Source: Artocarpus heterophyllus
Lineage: Eukaryota; Streptophyta; Magnoliopsida; Rosales; Moraceae
Reading direction: 5' to 3'
Length of the DNA: 64,000 bases
Assembly: GCA_025403435.1 (NCBI GenBank)
Contig: JAJQZP010000045.1
Coordinates: 1,300,110 to 1,364,109 of the forward strand
The position numbers and the translations under genes are program-made. Positions 48,958 to 60,641 of this stretch are shown one piece after another; the first letter of the stretch is position 1; each line of letters starts with the position of its first letter. Below the pieces are notes generated by a model. That model had not been told where the DNA came from. It did no database searches and saw nothing but the letters and a program-made list of their open reading frames with translations.

Positions 48958-49929
48958 TAATTTTATTAGTTGCTCTACCTATATATTTTATTATTTTTTG
49001 AGTAATTTAGTAGCTTCTACGTTATGTTTTCATGTTTATTTATGGTTTTCAATATGCTTTTATGTTATTTTTATTTTTATTTTACTAATTATTTATATTT
49101 ATTTTATTTTCTTATTTTAGTAACTGAAAAGAGCAAGCTTAGAGGCTTTGAAGGCTTAAGGGACACCAAATTCATCCCTAACATCACCAAACAAGTGACC
49201 TAGTATGGAGGACTAGATTGTTGGCTCTCCAGCGCCCCCAAGTTTGAAGGCCGCGCGAATAGAGAATCAGGCTTGCCCAAAATCCAACACACATCGCTGC
49301 ATAATTTTAAGTCTAGCAACCATGTGCTTCAATTTTCGCCCCAGATGCAAGCACTGTGTGTTTATTGCTTTTCACTCCGCCTCCGTACACTCTTCATCTG
49401 ATCCAATAAAATGTGTAATCTTGAGGAAGACTTAGGAGAAAAATCCCAAAGTTTTTGGAGATGTATAAATACCCAGTTTCAGGGTTTTGAAGAGGACTTT
49501 TGGAGTTGGGTTTTTGTACATCATAGTAGCTATTGGGATTCCAAGAAGAGAAAAGAGGTGGTAAAGGATTATCCAAGACCAATCAACTACTGCTCTCCTT
49601 TCCTTATTTTGAAATTCCTTGTAAATTGTTTGGATTTCATTTTCATGCTTGGGTTTGTGATGTGAGATTTGTTTATGCTTATGAGTAGCTAGATTTCTTA
49701 GTTTAAAGGTCTATAGACCTAAGTTGAAATTATGTTTCAATAATTGCCTTTAAATTATTGCATTTTAATTTTCATTTCTATTTATTTGTGTTTCCTTGAA
49801 TTTAATTCCTCTGATTAATTGATCATCAATTAATTGATTTTATATTTTAGATTAGTATTTGAGAAATGATTATAAATATAAGTTTACAGAATGCAACCTA
49901 GGGAATTATAAAGTTAGAAGACATGATTC
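48958..49929. other. Unclassified, probably transposon-derived non-coding DNA
   Basis: A TATA-like TGTATAAATACCC (about 49463) is followed by a leader-like stretch. Further on, TTATGAGTAGCTAGATTTCTTAG and TGATTAATTGATCATCAATT resemble text common near the ends of plant retrotransposons. No coding region was recognised; the 84-codon frame at 49411-49665 has no motif. I could not find ends. Confidence 0.3.
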
Positions 49930-50276
49930 TTACTACAGAAAAAATGGCTTTCCACTTCAAGAGATCTATAACATTTTAAAAGAAGTGTCGTTAAAATGCC
50001 TTTAAAACGACATTTTTTTGACAAGTGTCGTCTAATATATCATTTTACGACATCGATAAAAATGTCGTAAAATTTTATTTTGTTGTTGATAAAATAAGAT
50101 TTAAAAAAATTCACAATGATATAATATTTTAAACAAGTTTTCCCTTCACTTTAAAATTAAAATCAAATATATAGCAACTAAACGTGTATTGTCAAAACAA
50201 ATTATTTATAGTCTTAGATATCATCTACATAAAGATAAAGGGTTAGTTATCATTCATCACACAAAAATAAAATACT

Positions 50277-50924
50277 TGTTGGGGTGCAATTTAGTTGGGC
50301 CCAAATTGCTAACAAGCATGCGCGACCCAATGTTGATACCAATCGAATAAATCAAGTTAAATCTGGTTACTAAAACCAATTGAATTGACGGTTCACATTG
50401 TCTACTTGATTCAATCATCTTCCGTGGTTTGAGGCATTTAACTCTTGCTCAAGATAATTCGCACTCATTTCCATGTCTTCGTTCCACCGAATCAATTGTC
50501 TCGAGCTGACAACTATTAGCACTAACAGACGGTTATAGCACGTCTAGTCATGGACTGAAACATGGGTTGGGCGTGATTGTTGCAGCCGCCTATCACTAAT
50601 CGACACGTGTCCCACTTTGCGGTTACTCACGAGGCACTATCCCACTCCGCCAGACGGTTGGGAGCCACGATTCTTCCTCATCCTTTACATAAGGGGAAGG
50701 TTGCTTTGTTATAGAGGACATGAAAAAAAAAGATACAGAAACTTTGCTACTTTACTTTTTCATTTCTTCTCTCTTGTAATCTGTACTTAGAACACCATAG
50801 TGAATTACAATAGAAGTAGCTCTTTATTAACAAAGAGAACCACTATAAATCCCACATGTCATTTTTTACTACAACATTTATTTAGTTTATTTTCTCTAAT
50901 CTCGCATTTCAACCCGAGCTAACA
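50277..50924. repeat. Possible LTR-like segment inside the CACTA relic
   Basis: Starts TGTTGGGGTGCAATTTAG and ends CCCGAGCTAACA, terminal wording typical of Ty1/copia LTRs, about 648 bases, with no coding. Immediate flanks (ATACT and GATCC) do not match, and no primer site follows. So this is an LTR fragment at best, or the boundaries are wrong. Confidence 0.35.
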
Positions 50925-51044
50925 GATCCATTTAACGGTGATTTGAGGGCCTAAGTTCTTGAACAATCAAATCCATAATTATAACATTTGATTGTAGATT
51001 CACTGTCTACAATACTCATATATGTAAAAGTTCTCATTTTATTA

Positions 51045-51380
51045 TTAAGCTAAAATACCCTTACAATCCTCCCTCACATAAGACTTGTCATCGTCCACAT
51101 TGTCGTCATTGAGTTTAGATACATCTTGTGGTGTGTAAATACTATAAGCATTCTCATCAAATGCATCAAAATCAAAAAAGCCTCTTGGTAGTGCCTTCAT
51201 CACAACATGCCAACTTGATTCCTCATTTTCTCTAGAATAAAAGACTTATTTCTCCAGTGATACTAAAATCAATGGATCTCATTCAAATTGGCTTATTCCT
51301 TCATGAAGGTTGACTAATGTGAAGCCTTCTTGTTTTTTTTACATCAGTCAAAATATTCGCCTAAGTGCAATGGAATATAG
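51045..51380 (-). pseudogene. TNP2-like transposase C-terminal fragment (DUF4216 tail)
   Basis: Minus-strand reading: EGFTLVNLHEGISQFE, a stop, DPLILVSLEK, a stop, VFYSRENEESSWHVVMKALP, RGFFDFDAFDEN and an acidic tail, to a TAA at 51045-51047. The V-N-F...DPFILA..VFYV..W-x-V-V order is that of the tail of plant TNP2-like CACTA proteins. It is cut at about 51380 by the truncated LTR, so the rest of the transposase is gone. Confidence 0.7.
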
Positions 51381-54300
51381 ACAGTAGAAAACATTACAGC
51401 AGCGGACTCTATACCCAATCTGCACACCATCCACCCCTCCGCCAGCTCACTATTTGAACTTATTCTGACCTTCTCGTTGGAATACCTACAACATAAAATA
51501 CTTAATGAGCTAACGCCCAATAAGTCCCATAAATCCCACATGGATATTCACATGAATGCATGAATCAATTATGCTTTCTTATAAACTTTCTTTATCCTCA
51601 TCATTTCTTATATTTACTAGAGCCCAAGTGTTCGTACCATTGCGCAAGTTTATTTAGGTCTATGTAACACCGTGACCGTAACATATCCTTTAAACTCCCC
51701 TTGAGTTAGGAGTCGATACGACACTTTTCTTAATTTCTGGTGATACATTTACCAATTCACTTATTATGGTTATCATACCATGCATGAAGTGATGATTACA
51801 TGTTATACATAACATAATCTACATAAATGCTTTTGTATGATATAGTACACATAGGTACATACTTTATATACACACTGGTACACATTAATATACGCACATG
51901 TATATAGCATAATGTACTCACAGGTATTTAATATAAAATATACACACTGGTACACATTAATATACGCACAGGTATATATAGCATAATGTACTCATAGGTA
52001 CTTAACATAAAATATACACACTGGTACACATTAATATACACACAAGTATATATAGCATAATGTACTCATAGGTATTTAACATAAAATGTATACACTGGTA
52101 TACATTAATATACGCACAGGTATATATAGCATAATGTACTCACAAGTACTTAACATAAAATATATACACTGGTACACATTAATATACACATAGGTATATA
52201 GCATAATGTACTTACAGGTACTTAACATAAAATATACACACTGGTACAGATTATCATATACACTCAGGTATATGTCATTATATACACTCAGGTATATATA
52301 TATATTCCATATACTCACAAGTATACCCTTTCATTTTTATAAACACTTATGTCATTGCATACATACAAGTATACACCTTGATATACACACAAGTATACAC
52401 ATACACATTTTACACTCTAAGCCTATAATTTCATACTGTAGGTGGGATGGGTACTTACTTGATGCGAATGTCGGGCAACTTAACCTCGATTTCCCTTCTC
52501 CTAGACTCCTAGGATCCTATTGGCCAATTACAAAGCCATTAGCCAAATTCCACTATGTTTCGATACGAAACATCCGTTAGTTAATAAATTGAGTTGCATT
52601 ACTATGTACAACTCTAAAAACCACTGTTTTTCTTATTTCTATCTAACTTTACCCTATCGTTTCTAACGAAGGGCGGGAACCTTTCTAGTCGTTTTCTTAT
52701 CCCATTGGAAACATTTCAAAGCGGTTCGGGTTATTTGGACAAAAATGACGATTTTGCCCTTTGTGGGTCCACTAACCTACCCGAGCTCGATTTCGTTATT
52801 CTTATGAAAATAACCACATACTAATTTCAAAATAACACCCTAGTAGGTCAGAACTCTTTATTTCTTAATTATGCCCCATTTTCATAAAACTTTGCTGTTT
52901 AGTCATTGAACTGAAAATTTTGACGATTTTACTCCTGGGACTAAAATTTACTTATTTGCATCAAAATTTCCTATTTTTCTCAAGGATCATTTTTACTTAA
53001 GGTACCATACCTTAAATCATTTTGAAAAATGATATTTTTGTCATTTAACACTATTTTCACTTTTAACATATTCTTGAAAAATGAAAAACTCACAAACGAT
53101 TGAGTTTTTAGACAAACCGTTCGTGATGTCCAATAGTTTCGTCGAGATCTACAACTTTTGTGTTTTAAGTTTTCTCAAAATCTCATTGTACAGGGGCGTT
53201 TTTGACTATTTTTCAAATCTGCCAAGAAGGAACTTTTTCTTTCAATTTAGTCCCTATGGCATTTTTACAAAAATCCGTTTCAAACTTGCAATCTACACCT
53301 GCAGAAACCATTCCATGCCTTAATCAACATCGAAATTGCAAAAATAACACTTTTTGCAAAAAATCAGTTTTGCACTTTAAACGAAAGTTTTACCGCTTAA
53401 ACTTGTCATTCATCACATGTACATGAAATTCCATCAAATATTTGCTCAAGAACTCACATGGGTTTTAAGAAATAAAAATCAAAATAAAATTCAAAACTTT
53501 GAACTTTAAAACTTACCCAAATAACACTTTTTAGATTTCTAACCTTCAAAGTTCCTTTGAACTCCCTACTAGGCTTCCTTTCCATGTAAAAATACCATGG
53601 ATTAATTTTTGCCCTTTAACCATGAAAAATCCCTTGAAAACTCATTAAAAAGTTTAGGATTTTACCTTAAAACTTGTGGGAAATCCTTGTACTTGCTTGT
53701 AAAACTTGTTTGGGGTCATTTTTACAAAGTTTGGGGGCTGAGAAAATTTTTTTGGAAGCTTGGTTATGGCTGCCGGATCTTGGAGCAAAAGAAAGGAAAA
53801 GAAAAGTTGTGATAACTATGCCTTAAATGCTTCCTTATCACATTTGATGACTCATGGTCATCCATTAGACTACCCTAGGTGTCCTCATCTTATTAGGCCA
53901 CATTGCATGGCTTGTTGGCCCAATAGAATTCAAGCAAATGTCCACTTTATGGAATTAAAAATTTATACTGTGTAATTTTTCATCACACAGTATTTTTCCT
54001 ATACTGTCGTGGTCAATTTAGTGTACTTTCTATTCTTAGACTGTATAAAAATATTTAACTTACTTTTCGTTCACTTTTGGAGGCTAATCGTGACATTTTT
54101 TGTATCTGTGTTTTCATTTAGCAGTATTCTTATACTGTTTTGGCCTCCTTTCTACCCCCGATTAGGGTTAGGACAACCTCTATGTCCTATTTATATTATA
54201 ATCATCCATTCATTTATATCACAATTTAACAATTAATTGTGACATGAAATTCATTTTATGGATATTATGTACAAATCTCTGAGTCATCAAACTCATAAAA

Positions 54301-54493
54301 TTTGTATTTTACAATATCCACCATTGCATTACATATGTCATAAAATTTGCAATCAATGCCGCTCATTCATATTTTATTATAATTTTCACAAAAATTACTA
54401 TTTTTACAAAATTTTACATTTTTAAGAATAAATTCATTAATTAAACCCAATTAAATATTAGATTTCATTGATGACATTTCCTCAGTCATTACA
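51381..54493 (-). repeat. 3' LTR of the minus-strand chromovirus, outer end truncated
   Basis: Aligns to the other LTR from about base 60860 onwards. The first 218 bases of that copy (60642-60859) are missing here, and the sequence passes straight into a CACTA gene fragment. The inner end is TGTAATGACTGAGG read on the minus strand (from 54493). Sampled divergence from the other LTR is about 3-5 per cent by eye. A 38-base deletion lies near 53322. Confidence 0.9.
51840..52260. repeat. 74-base minisatellite inside the left LTR
   Basis: The marker GCATAATGTACT recurs at 51907, 51981, 52055, 52129 and 52201, a period of 74 (last 72). Each unit carries AAAATATACACACTGGTACA and ATTAATATAC. The other LTR has the same array. 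Confidence 0.92.
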
Positions 54494-54496
54494 ATC

Positions 54497-54507
54497 TGCC
54501 CCCCTTA
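54497..54507 (-). other. Polypurine tract of the minus-strand chromovirus
   Basis: TAAGGGGGGCA on the minus strand, followed by GAT and the LTR start TGTAATGACTGAGG. Confidence 0.8.
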
Positions 54508-54527
54508 ATAATTTTCGTTCTCGAAAA

Positions 54528-57500
54528 TCAAAATAATTCGGGATAGTCTTTCCTCATTTCATCTTCTTGTTCCCACGTTGCCTCTTCTACTAGTTGGTTG
54601 CGCCATAAAACTTTGACGAGAGGTATCTTCTTGTTCCTTAATTCCTTCTCTTCTCGTGCCAGAATTTGAACTGGTTTTTTTCTTCATAGGACAGATTCTC
54701 CTGTATGTCAATTTCTTCCTGCTGAAGAACATGTGAAGGGTCTGGCACATACTTCTTTAGCATGGACACATAGAATACATTGTGTACCAATACTGGATTA
54801 GAGGGTAAGGCTAACTTATAAACTACATTATCTATCCGTTTCAAGATCTCAAATGGTCCAATATACCTTGGATTGAGCTTTCCTTTCTTCCCAAGTCTTA
54901 CAATTTCCTTTCATGGGCATTATCTTCAAAAAGACCAAGAAAGTTCAAAGGTCTCCGTCGTCAATTAGCATAACTCTTTTGCCGACTAAAAGCCATTTTC
55001 ATTCGTTGACGAATTAACTTTACATCTTCTGTTGTTCTATGAACAAAATCTATGGTCGACAAAGCCTTTTCTTGGGTTTCGTACCAATGTAAAGGTGGTC
55101 TACATCTCCTTCCATATAGAGCTTCATATGGAGCCATACCAATGGAGCCTCGATAACTATTGTTGTATACAAATTCGATCAGAGGAAGCTTTTTATCCCA
55201 TCCTCCCTTGAAATCTAGCACAAATGCTCTTAACATATCATCTAAAGCCTGGATGGTACATTCTGATTGACCGTCCGTTTATGGGTGGAAGGTTGTGCTG
55301 AACGTCAACTTTGTTCCCATTGCTTGATGAACACTTCTCCAAAACTTGGAAGTGAATCTACCATTACGATCAAAAATGATAGACTTCGAAACTCAGTGGT
55401 ATCTAACAATTTGGGTCACGTATAGTTCAGCTAGTCGTTCTACAGAACTACTGAGTTTAATGGGTAGGATATAAGTTGATTTAGTCAATCTATCAACAAT
55501 TACCCATATAGCATCATGTCCACTTGTAGTTCTAGGTAGCCTAGTTATCAGGTCCATAGTTATCTGATCCTAGATATCAATCTTTTGTAATTCGCCTACT
55601 GGTCATTGATGCTCAACTTTTACCTTCTGGCATGTAAGGCATTTGCCAACACACTATGTGATATCGTTCTTCATTCCATTCCACCAATAGCGTTCTTTCA
55701 AATCTTGGTACATTTTAGTAGCTTCTGAATGAGCCACATATAGTGCTTCATGAGTTTCTTCTAATACTTGCTTCTTTAATTCTTTATCATTGGGGATGTA
55801 GATTCTGCCCTATCTTCTAAGATGCTAAATTTGATTTTTTTGTTTTCAAGAACTTCATTCCTAACTTTAAGTAGCGACGGATCTGCTTCTTGTTGCTCTT
55901 TTAAGTTCTCTAAGATCGTTAATTGAAAGGACAAATTAGCTAATATTCTAGTGACTAGCTCTATTCCTGCTTCCATCAAATCCTTTTGGAGAGATTTTGG
56001 TATCATCTATACCGTTACTAGCAAGGACGTTGTTCTACGACTAAGGGCATTGGCTACTTGATTAGCCTTTCCCAGGTGATACAAAATCTCACAGTCGTAG
56101 TCTTTGACTAACTCTAGCCACCTTTGCTGCCTCATGTTGAGCTCTTTCTGTATGAAGATGCACTTCAGACTCTAATGGTCTGTATAAATTTTGTACTTAG
56201 CTCCATACATGCAATGACACCATTTTTTTTAACACAAATACAACCGCCACTAACTCTAAGTCATACGTCGGATAATTCCTTTCATAATCCTTTAACTGTT
56301 GGGATGCATAAGCAATCACTTTTCCATTTTGCATCAATACGGCTCCCAATCCTGTTTTTGATGCATCACTATAGAACATGAACGTTCCATGGTTCGGTTC
56401 TGATATTGTTAGTACTAGTGTACTTGTAAGTCGCCCTTTTTAATCCTTGGAAACTTTCTTCGCATTTCTTAGTCTATTCATACTTTGCTGCTTTTCATGT
56501 AAGTGCAGTGAGTGGTGCTGCAAGTCAGGAAAATCCTTCTACAAAACGTCGATAGTAGCCTGGTACACCGAGGAAACTTTGTTTTTGATACACTTTTCGG
56601 TGTAGGCCACTTATTCACTGCTCAACTTCGAAAGGATCGACAGATACTCCTTCTCGTGTCACCACGTGTCCGTGGAATTGAACCTTCTCCAGCCAAAACT
56701 CACATTTTGAGAACTTGGCATACAATTGATGCCTTCTCAATAATTATAGTGCAATCCTCAAGTGCTTTTCATGTTCCTCTGGCATTCTTGAGTATATAAA
56801 AATATCGTCGATGAAAACAATAACGAACTTATCAAGGTATTCTTTGATTCATGAGATCCATGAAAGCTGCTAGGGCATTGGTCAGTCTAAAAGGCATGAC
56901 GCAGAACTTATAATGCCCATAACGTGTTCGGAATGCTGTTCTTGGTATATCTTCTTCCTTAACTCGAAGTTGATGATGCCCTGAGCGTATATCAATCTTT
57001 GAGAATACTGGGGCTCCTTTAAGTTGGTCAAACAAATCATCAATCCTTGGGAGTGGATACTTGTTTTTAATCGTGACCTTGTTTAGTTCCTGGTAATCAA
57101 TACACATTCGTAACATTCCATCCTTCTTCTTAACAAATAGAATAGGTGCTCCCCATGGGGAATAACTTGGTTTGATGAACCCCTTGTCCAATAGTTCCTT
57201 TAGTTGCACCTGAAGTTCCTTGAGTTTCCCTGGAGTCATTTGATATGGCGCCTTAAAAATCGTGGCTGTTTTGGGCATCAATTCGATTTCAAACGAAATT
57301 TTCTGTTCTGGTGGTAAGTCTGGCAACTCGTCCGGAAACACATCAATAAATTCCTTTACTATGGGGACCTTCTCTGGTCCTAACTGAGCTTCTTTATCTT
57401 TCCTTATTATATTCACCAGATAACCGGTACATCCATTTTCCAACATCTTCCTTGCCTTTAATGCTGAAGTCAACGCCTTGGGAGCTTTGGGGAAACTTTC

Positions 57501-57850
57501 CCTGAATACACAAACTTCTCACTTCCGGAAGGCCGAAACGTAACCTTGTGGTGTCGACGACTAATCTTAGCTGTGTATTTTCTTAGGAAATCCGTTCCTA
57601 GGATGACATCATAATCTTGTATATCGATTATTATCAAATCAATATACAATTCCCTTCCACGTATGACTATTGGGAATAGTACATAACGTAACCAATAATC
57701 AGCACTCAATACCTTCCCAGAGGGTAGTGCAATTCTAAAGGTTTGCTCTATCCTATCTCTTTTACTTCCTATTCGTTTCGCAAACTTAAGCGATACAAAT
57801 GAATATGTTGCTCCAGAATTAAATAAAATATATACATCAGTGTGGGCAAC
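54528..57850 (-). pseudogene. pol of the minus-strand chromovirus (PR-RT-RH-INT-chromodomain), broken
   Basis: Protease: LFNSGATYSFVS at about 57815-57850, with Asn where the catalytic Asp should be. Then DYDVILGTDFLRKY. Reverse transcriptase: open at 56832-57473 with [32 protein letters not shown] and [20 protein letters not shown]; after a frameshift, the catalytic [10 protein letters not shown] (about 56800). RNase [21 protein letters not shown] (about 56379). Integrase: a decayed finger and core; the C-terminal part is open at 54961-55236 (YNNSYRGSIGMAPYEALYGR). Tail: VYKLALPSNPVLVHNVFYVS, then the chromodomain KIPLVKVLWRNQLVEEATWE and a stop at 54528-54530. Multiple frameshifts and stops: not functional. 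Confidence 0.88.
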
Positions 57851-59164
57851 AGAAAACTAACCTGTCACCACCGATGAGGTTCCTGCATCTTGTTCCTTCT
57901 TCATGTAGGCATAAATTCGCCCACTTGGTTCCAGAGCTTCTAGTCGCCCTTGACTGACACTAGGGCCTTCAATTTGTGCCTGAACTTGAACCGCATGCAA
58001 TTGGTTTCCTTGAGACCTCTGCTGAGCCTGATTGTTCTGACTGTTCTGACTTTGGGAATTAGAAAACAATTCCTAGCATAATGCCCTTCTTTCCCACAGG
58101 TACAGCACTTATTCATGCCAGCCTTGCATTCCCCAGCATGTCTTTTCCCTCGTTGACTGCAAAGGGGTTTGTTGTTTCCTACATTGTTAATCCTCTTATG
58201 GGGTTGACCTTTTGGATTCTTTGAATTATTCACATTCCATGTCCTCTTGCTGTTAGCAGTGCAGTTGATCCCGCTTGAACGGTCTAGGACGGCCCTTGAC
58301 CTTTTGGATTCTTTGAATTATTCACATTCCTTGTCCTTTTACTTGTACAGCTTGACTTTGCTTGGCTAAAGCTTTCTCCTCCTTCTATGCTTTGAAAACC
58401 CTTGCTCTTTCCTCCTTATTACGGGCAATTCTAAACTCAGCTTTGGTCGCTCGTTTGATGCAATCCTCTACATCCTTGGGAGTTTGCCCTCCAATATCGA
58501 CCACAAAGGGAATGTCGATTTTGAACATTCTCATTAACCGTCTTATTCGTTCCCGATCAGTGGGTACTAACTCGGCACAAAGCCGTGCTAGTTGATTAAA
58601 CCTCTTTACAGCGTCAGCTACGGACATATTACCTTACTTAAAATTATTAAATTCTTCTTGTTAGGCTGCCATGGTTTCTACAATAAAAAAAGCCCTGCCA
58701 AATTCTTCAATGAAATCTGGCCCTGTCATTTTGTCTACATTCCTTTTACTCTTTACCGACTCCCACCGTCTCCTAGCATCTTTAGTGAGAGAAAACAAAG
58801 CATATAGGACTTTTTCATAGTCGCTAAGTCCCATAAATTTCAGAACCCTTTCTATGCCTGTAAGCCAATCGTCGGCTTCTAAGGGGTCTGTAGATCTATC
58901 AAATTTCGGGGCCTTCATTCTCTAGAATCTTTCATAAAATTCGATAGTGGATGCTACCGGAACAGCTAGGACTACTAGTTGCACTTGCTATGGCAGCGGT
59001 ACTGGGGGTGGCGTATCTATACATACTAATGATACGAAATTTTGGTTAGCTAACTGTTTCCTTAAACCTTGCATTTCCTGCTCTTGAGTTTAGAGCTTCT
59101 GTTGCAATTCCATGATCATAGCCATTAAATCCGAATTCCTCGGTCCTCCGGGTATATCCGCCAT
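57851..59164 (-). pseudogene. gag of the minus-strand chromovirus, broken
   Basis: Starts MADIPGGPRNSD at 59164. The gag core follows: MKAPKFDRSTDPLEADDWL (58918), LTKDARRRWESV, GPDFIEEFGRAFF, then MSVADAVKRFNQLARLCAEL. Next come a basic low-complexity linker, a zinc knuckle CCTCGKEGHYARNC (about 58080-58125) and a Gln/Ser/Asn-rich tail. Several stops and frame changes. A 35-base block in the linker is present twice (58204-58238 and 58297-58331). Confidence 0.85.
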
Positions 59165-59726
59165 TGTTATCAATCGTTATATACTTATCGTATATTTTCG
59201 TTATTATGTTAGTACATACTATTAACTTAATAGTATCCAATCAATAATTGCATGTATTCAAACAACATAAATACATGCAAACATACACAATTACATGAAC
59301 TTAATATCTTGCTTCATACATTTCATTTTCTTTACCTTCATACATTTCATTTCATAAGCATTCTTACATTTCATTTCATTTCCTTTCATACATTTCATTT
59401 CATTTCATTTCATGAACCTCTTTCATTTCCTTTTTACATTCTTCATAACATTACATGCATAACTAACATACATACATACATACATACTTTCCTTTCATAC
59501 ATAACTATTCATATCATCTCCGGGAGCAATTATCACTTCCGGCTACATATACCTTCTTGCCGAGAAGGACACCACTAGCCGAACATACATGCATATACAA
59601 AGGCATCAAAGCCCAAAACTGTACTAATCTCTTATCTATGTACGTCATAATACACAAAGATTTTCTTATGATTTTTTTTTTTTGTCGGACTCGACTCTAG
59701 ACATGTCACTATGTTCGGAACCCTCC
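59165..59726. other. Non-coding part of the minus-strand chromovirus
   Basis: Lies between the upstream acidic ORF and gag. It holds CATTTCATTTCATTT-type simple repeats (about 59320-59430) and a (CATA)n run near 59470-59488. It may be a leader for gag. Confidence 0.55.
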
Positions 59727-60487
59727 TTAGGATTCCTCTTCTTCCTCCATATCCGAATCAGTCGACTTATCATCACTTGCGATTATAGGCTCTAGAGGCA
59801 CAGGCTCTTCATCAATGTTATCATTATCATCATCATCATCATCATCATCATCCATACCTACTGGAGGATCTTCTAATGGCGCGGCTACATTCTGGTCTGC
59901 ATGTAATGCCGCCATAAGAGAATCATGGATGCTAAGGTAATTTCCCGGATACTGCATTTGCTGCTAGACCACATTGGGAAGATCTCTCCAAACCAGATCG
60001 TAAATGCACCGTAAGGGTAATTGTGGCAGAATCAGTGGTACCATAGTACGGTGAAATTTAAGAATGTAATGATCTACCGGTTCGCCTACGTATCTTCCTT
60101 ATACCGATTCTACTCGTAGGTACAATCAATGTCTCCCATCCGCCCATAACATTGGAATCACCTAGAGTGGAATAACGTTTGCTGGTGGTATGGGTGCAAC
60201 TCAGCTAGAATTTGTCCTCTAAAACCTTACCAATCTCGTGGTTGCTTGTCAGGTTCAATCCTTAACCATCATACTAAGGCTTCCCTAATCAACAATCCTG
60301 AGGCCAATAAAATCAGGAGATGCGGTGGCATATGACAAGCGTTAAAAATCACTTTAACTACATGAAGCCATTCGATATACACCATAGGCTGTCGACTCCC
60401 ATAATATCGCGGTGGCATCTCATCTTGAAAAGCAATGCTGGCTCTTCGATCAGCTTCCATATCACGATTATGATGTGGCTCCACCAT
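59727..60487 (-). pseudogene. Extra upstream ORF region of the minus-strand chromovirus, function unknown
   Basis: Two open pieces on the element's coding strand lie between the primer site and gag. The first (60269-60487) starts MVEPHHNRDMEADRRASI and contains YGSRQPMVYIEWLHVVKVIF. The second (59727-59957) has a run of nine aspartates from an (ATC)n-type triplet repeat and an acidic end, EEEEES. The gap between them contains stops, but segments such as a Trp/Pro-rich stretch suggest one original reading frame. I do not recognise the family. It could be an accessory ORF of this lineage or a captured host fragment. It is not part of the LTR. Confidence 0.45.
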
Positions 60488-60627
60488 ATATTATATTTAT
60501 TGTCGTAAATAACATAACAGTGTCATATAAAGTAGTACAGAACATTCTTGTACTTAAAATCAAACTATCTTACTTGAGCTATGGCAATGGAGCAGACAAC
60601 GATGTGCAATAGGATGGCAAGATTTTC

Positions 60628-60639
60628 GCTCTGATACCA
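60628..60639 (-). other. Primer-binding site, initiator tRNA-Met
   Basis: Minus-strand TGGTATCAGAGC, two bases inside the LTR end (TGTCACAACCC on the plus strand at 60642). Confidence 0.9.
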
Positions 60640-60641
60640 AC

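Larger units (their letters stand above)
49930..51380 (-). mobile_element. Second CACTA relic, truncated, with an LTR-like insertion
   Basis: The left end TACTACAGAAAAAATGG (one change from CACTACAG) is followed by hairpin-like subterminal repeats (GTGTCGTTAAAATGC, AAAACGACATTTTTTTGAC, TTTTACGACATCG, AAATGTCGTAAAA; 49980-50080). A TNP2 C-terminal exon lies at 51045-51380. The right part is missing where the chromovirus LTR begins. Its hairpin wording differs from that of the CACTA element at 1-5597, so it is another family. Confidence 0.6.

Noticed and set aside
51840..52320. Tyr/Ile-rich frames across the LTR minisatellite
   Set aside because: The frames repeat with the 74-base unit and are interrupted in the other LTR; no evidence of coding.
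54559..54844. 63- and 68-codon frames at the 3' end of the minus-strand pol
   Set aside because: The first is a shadow of the chromodomain frame; the second is part of the integrase tail already described with pol.
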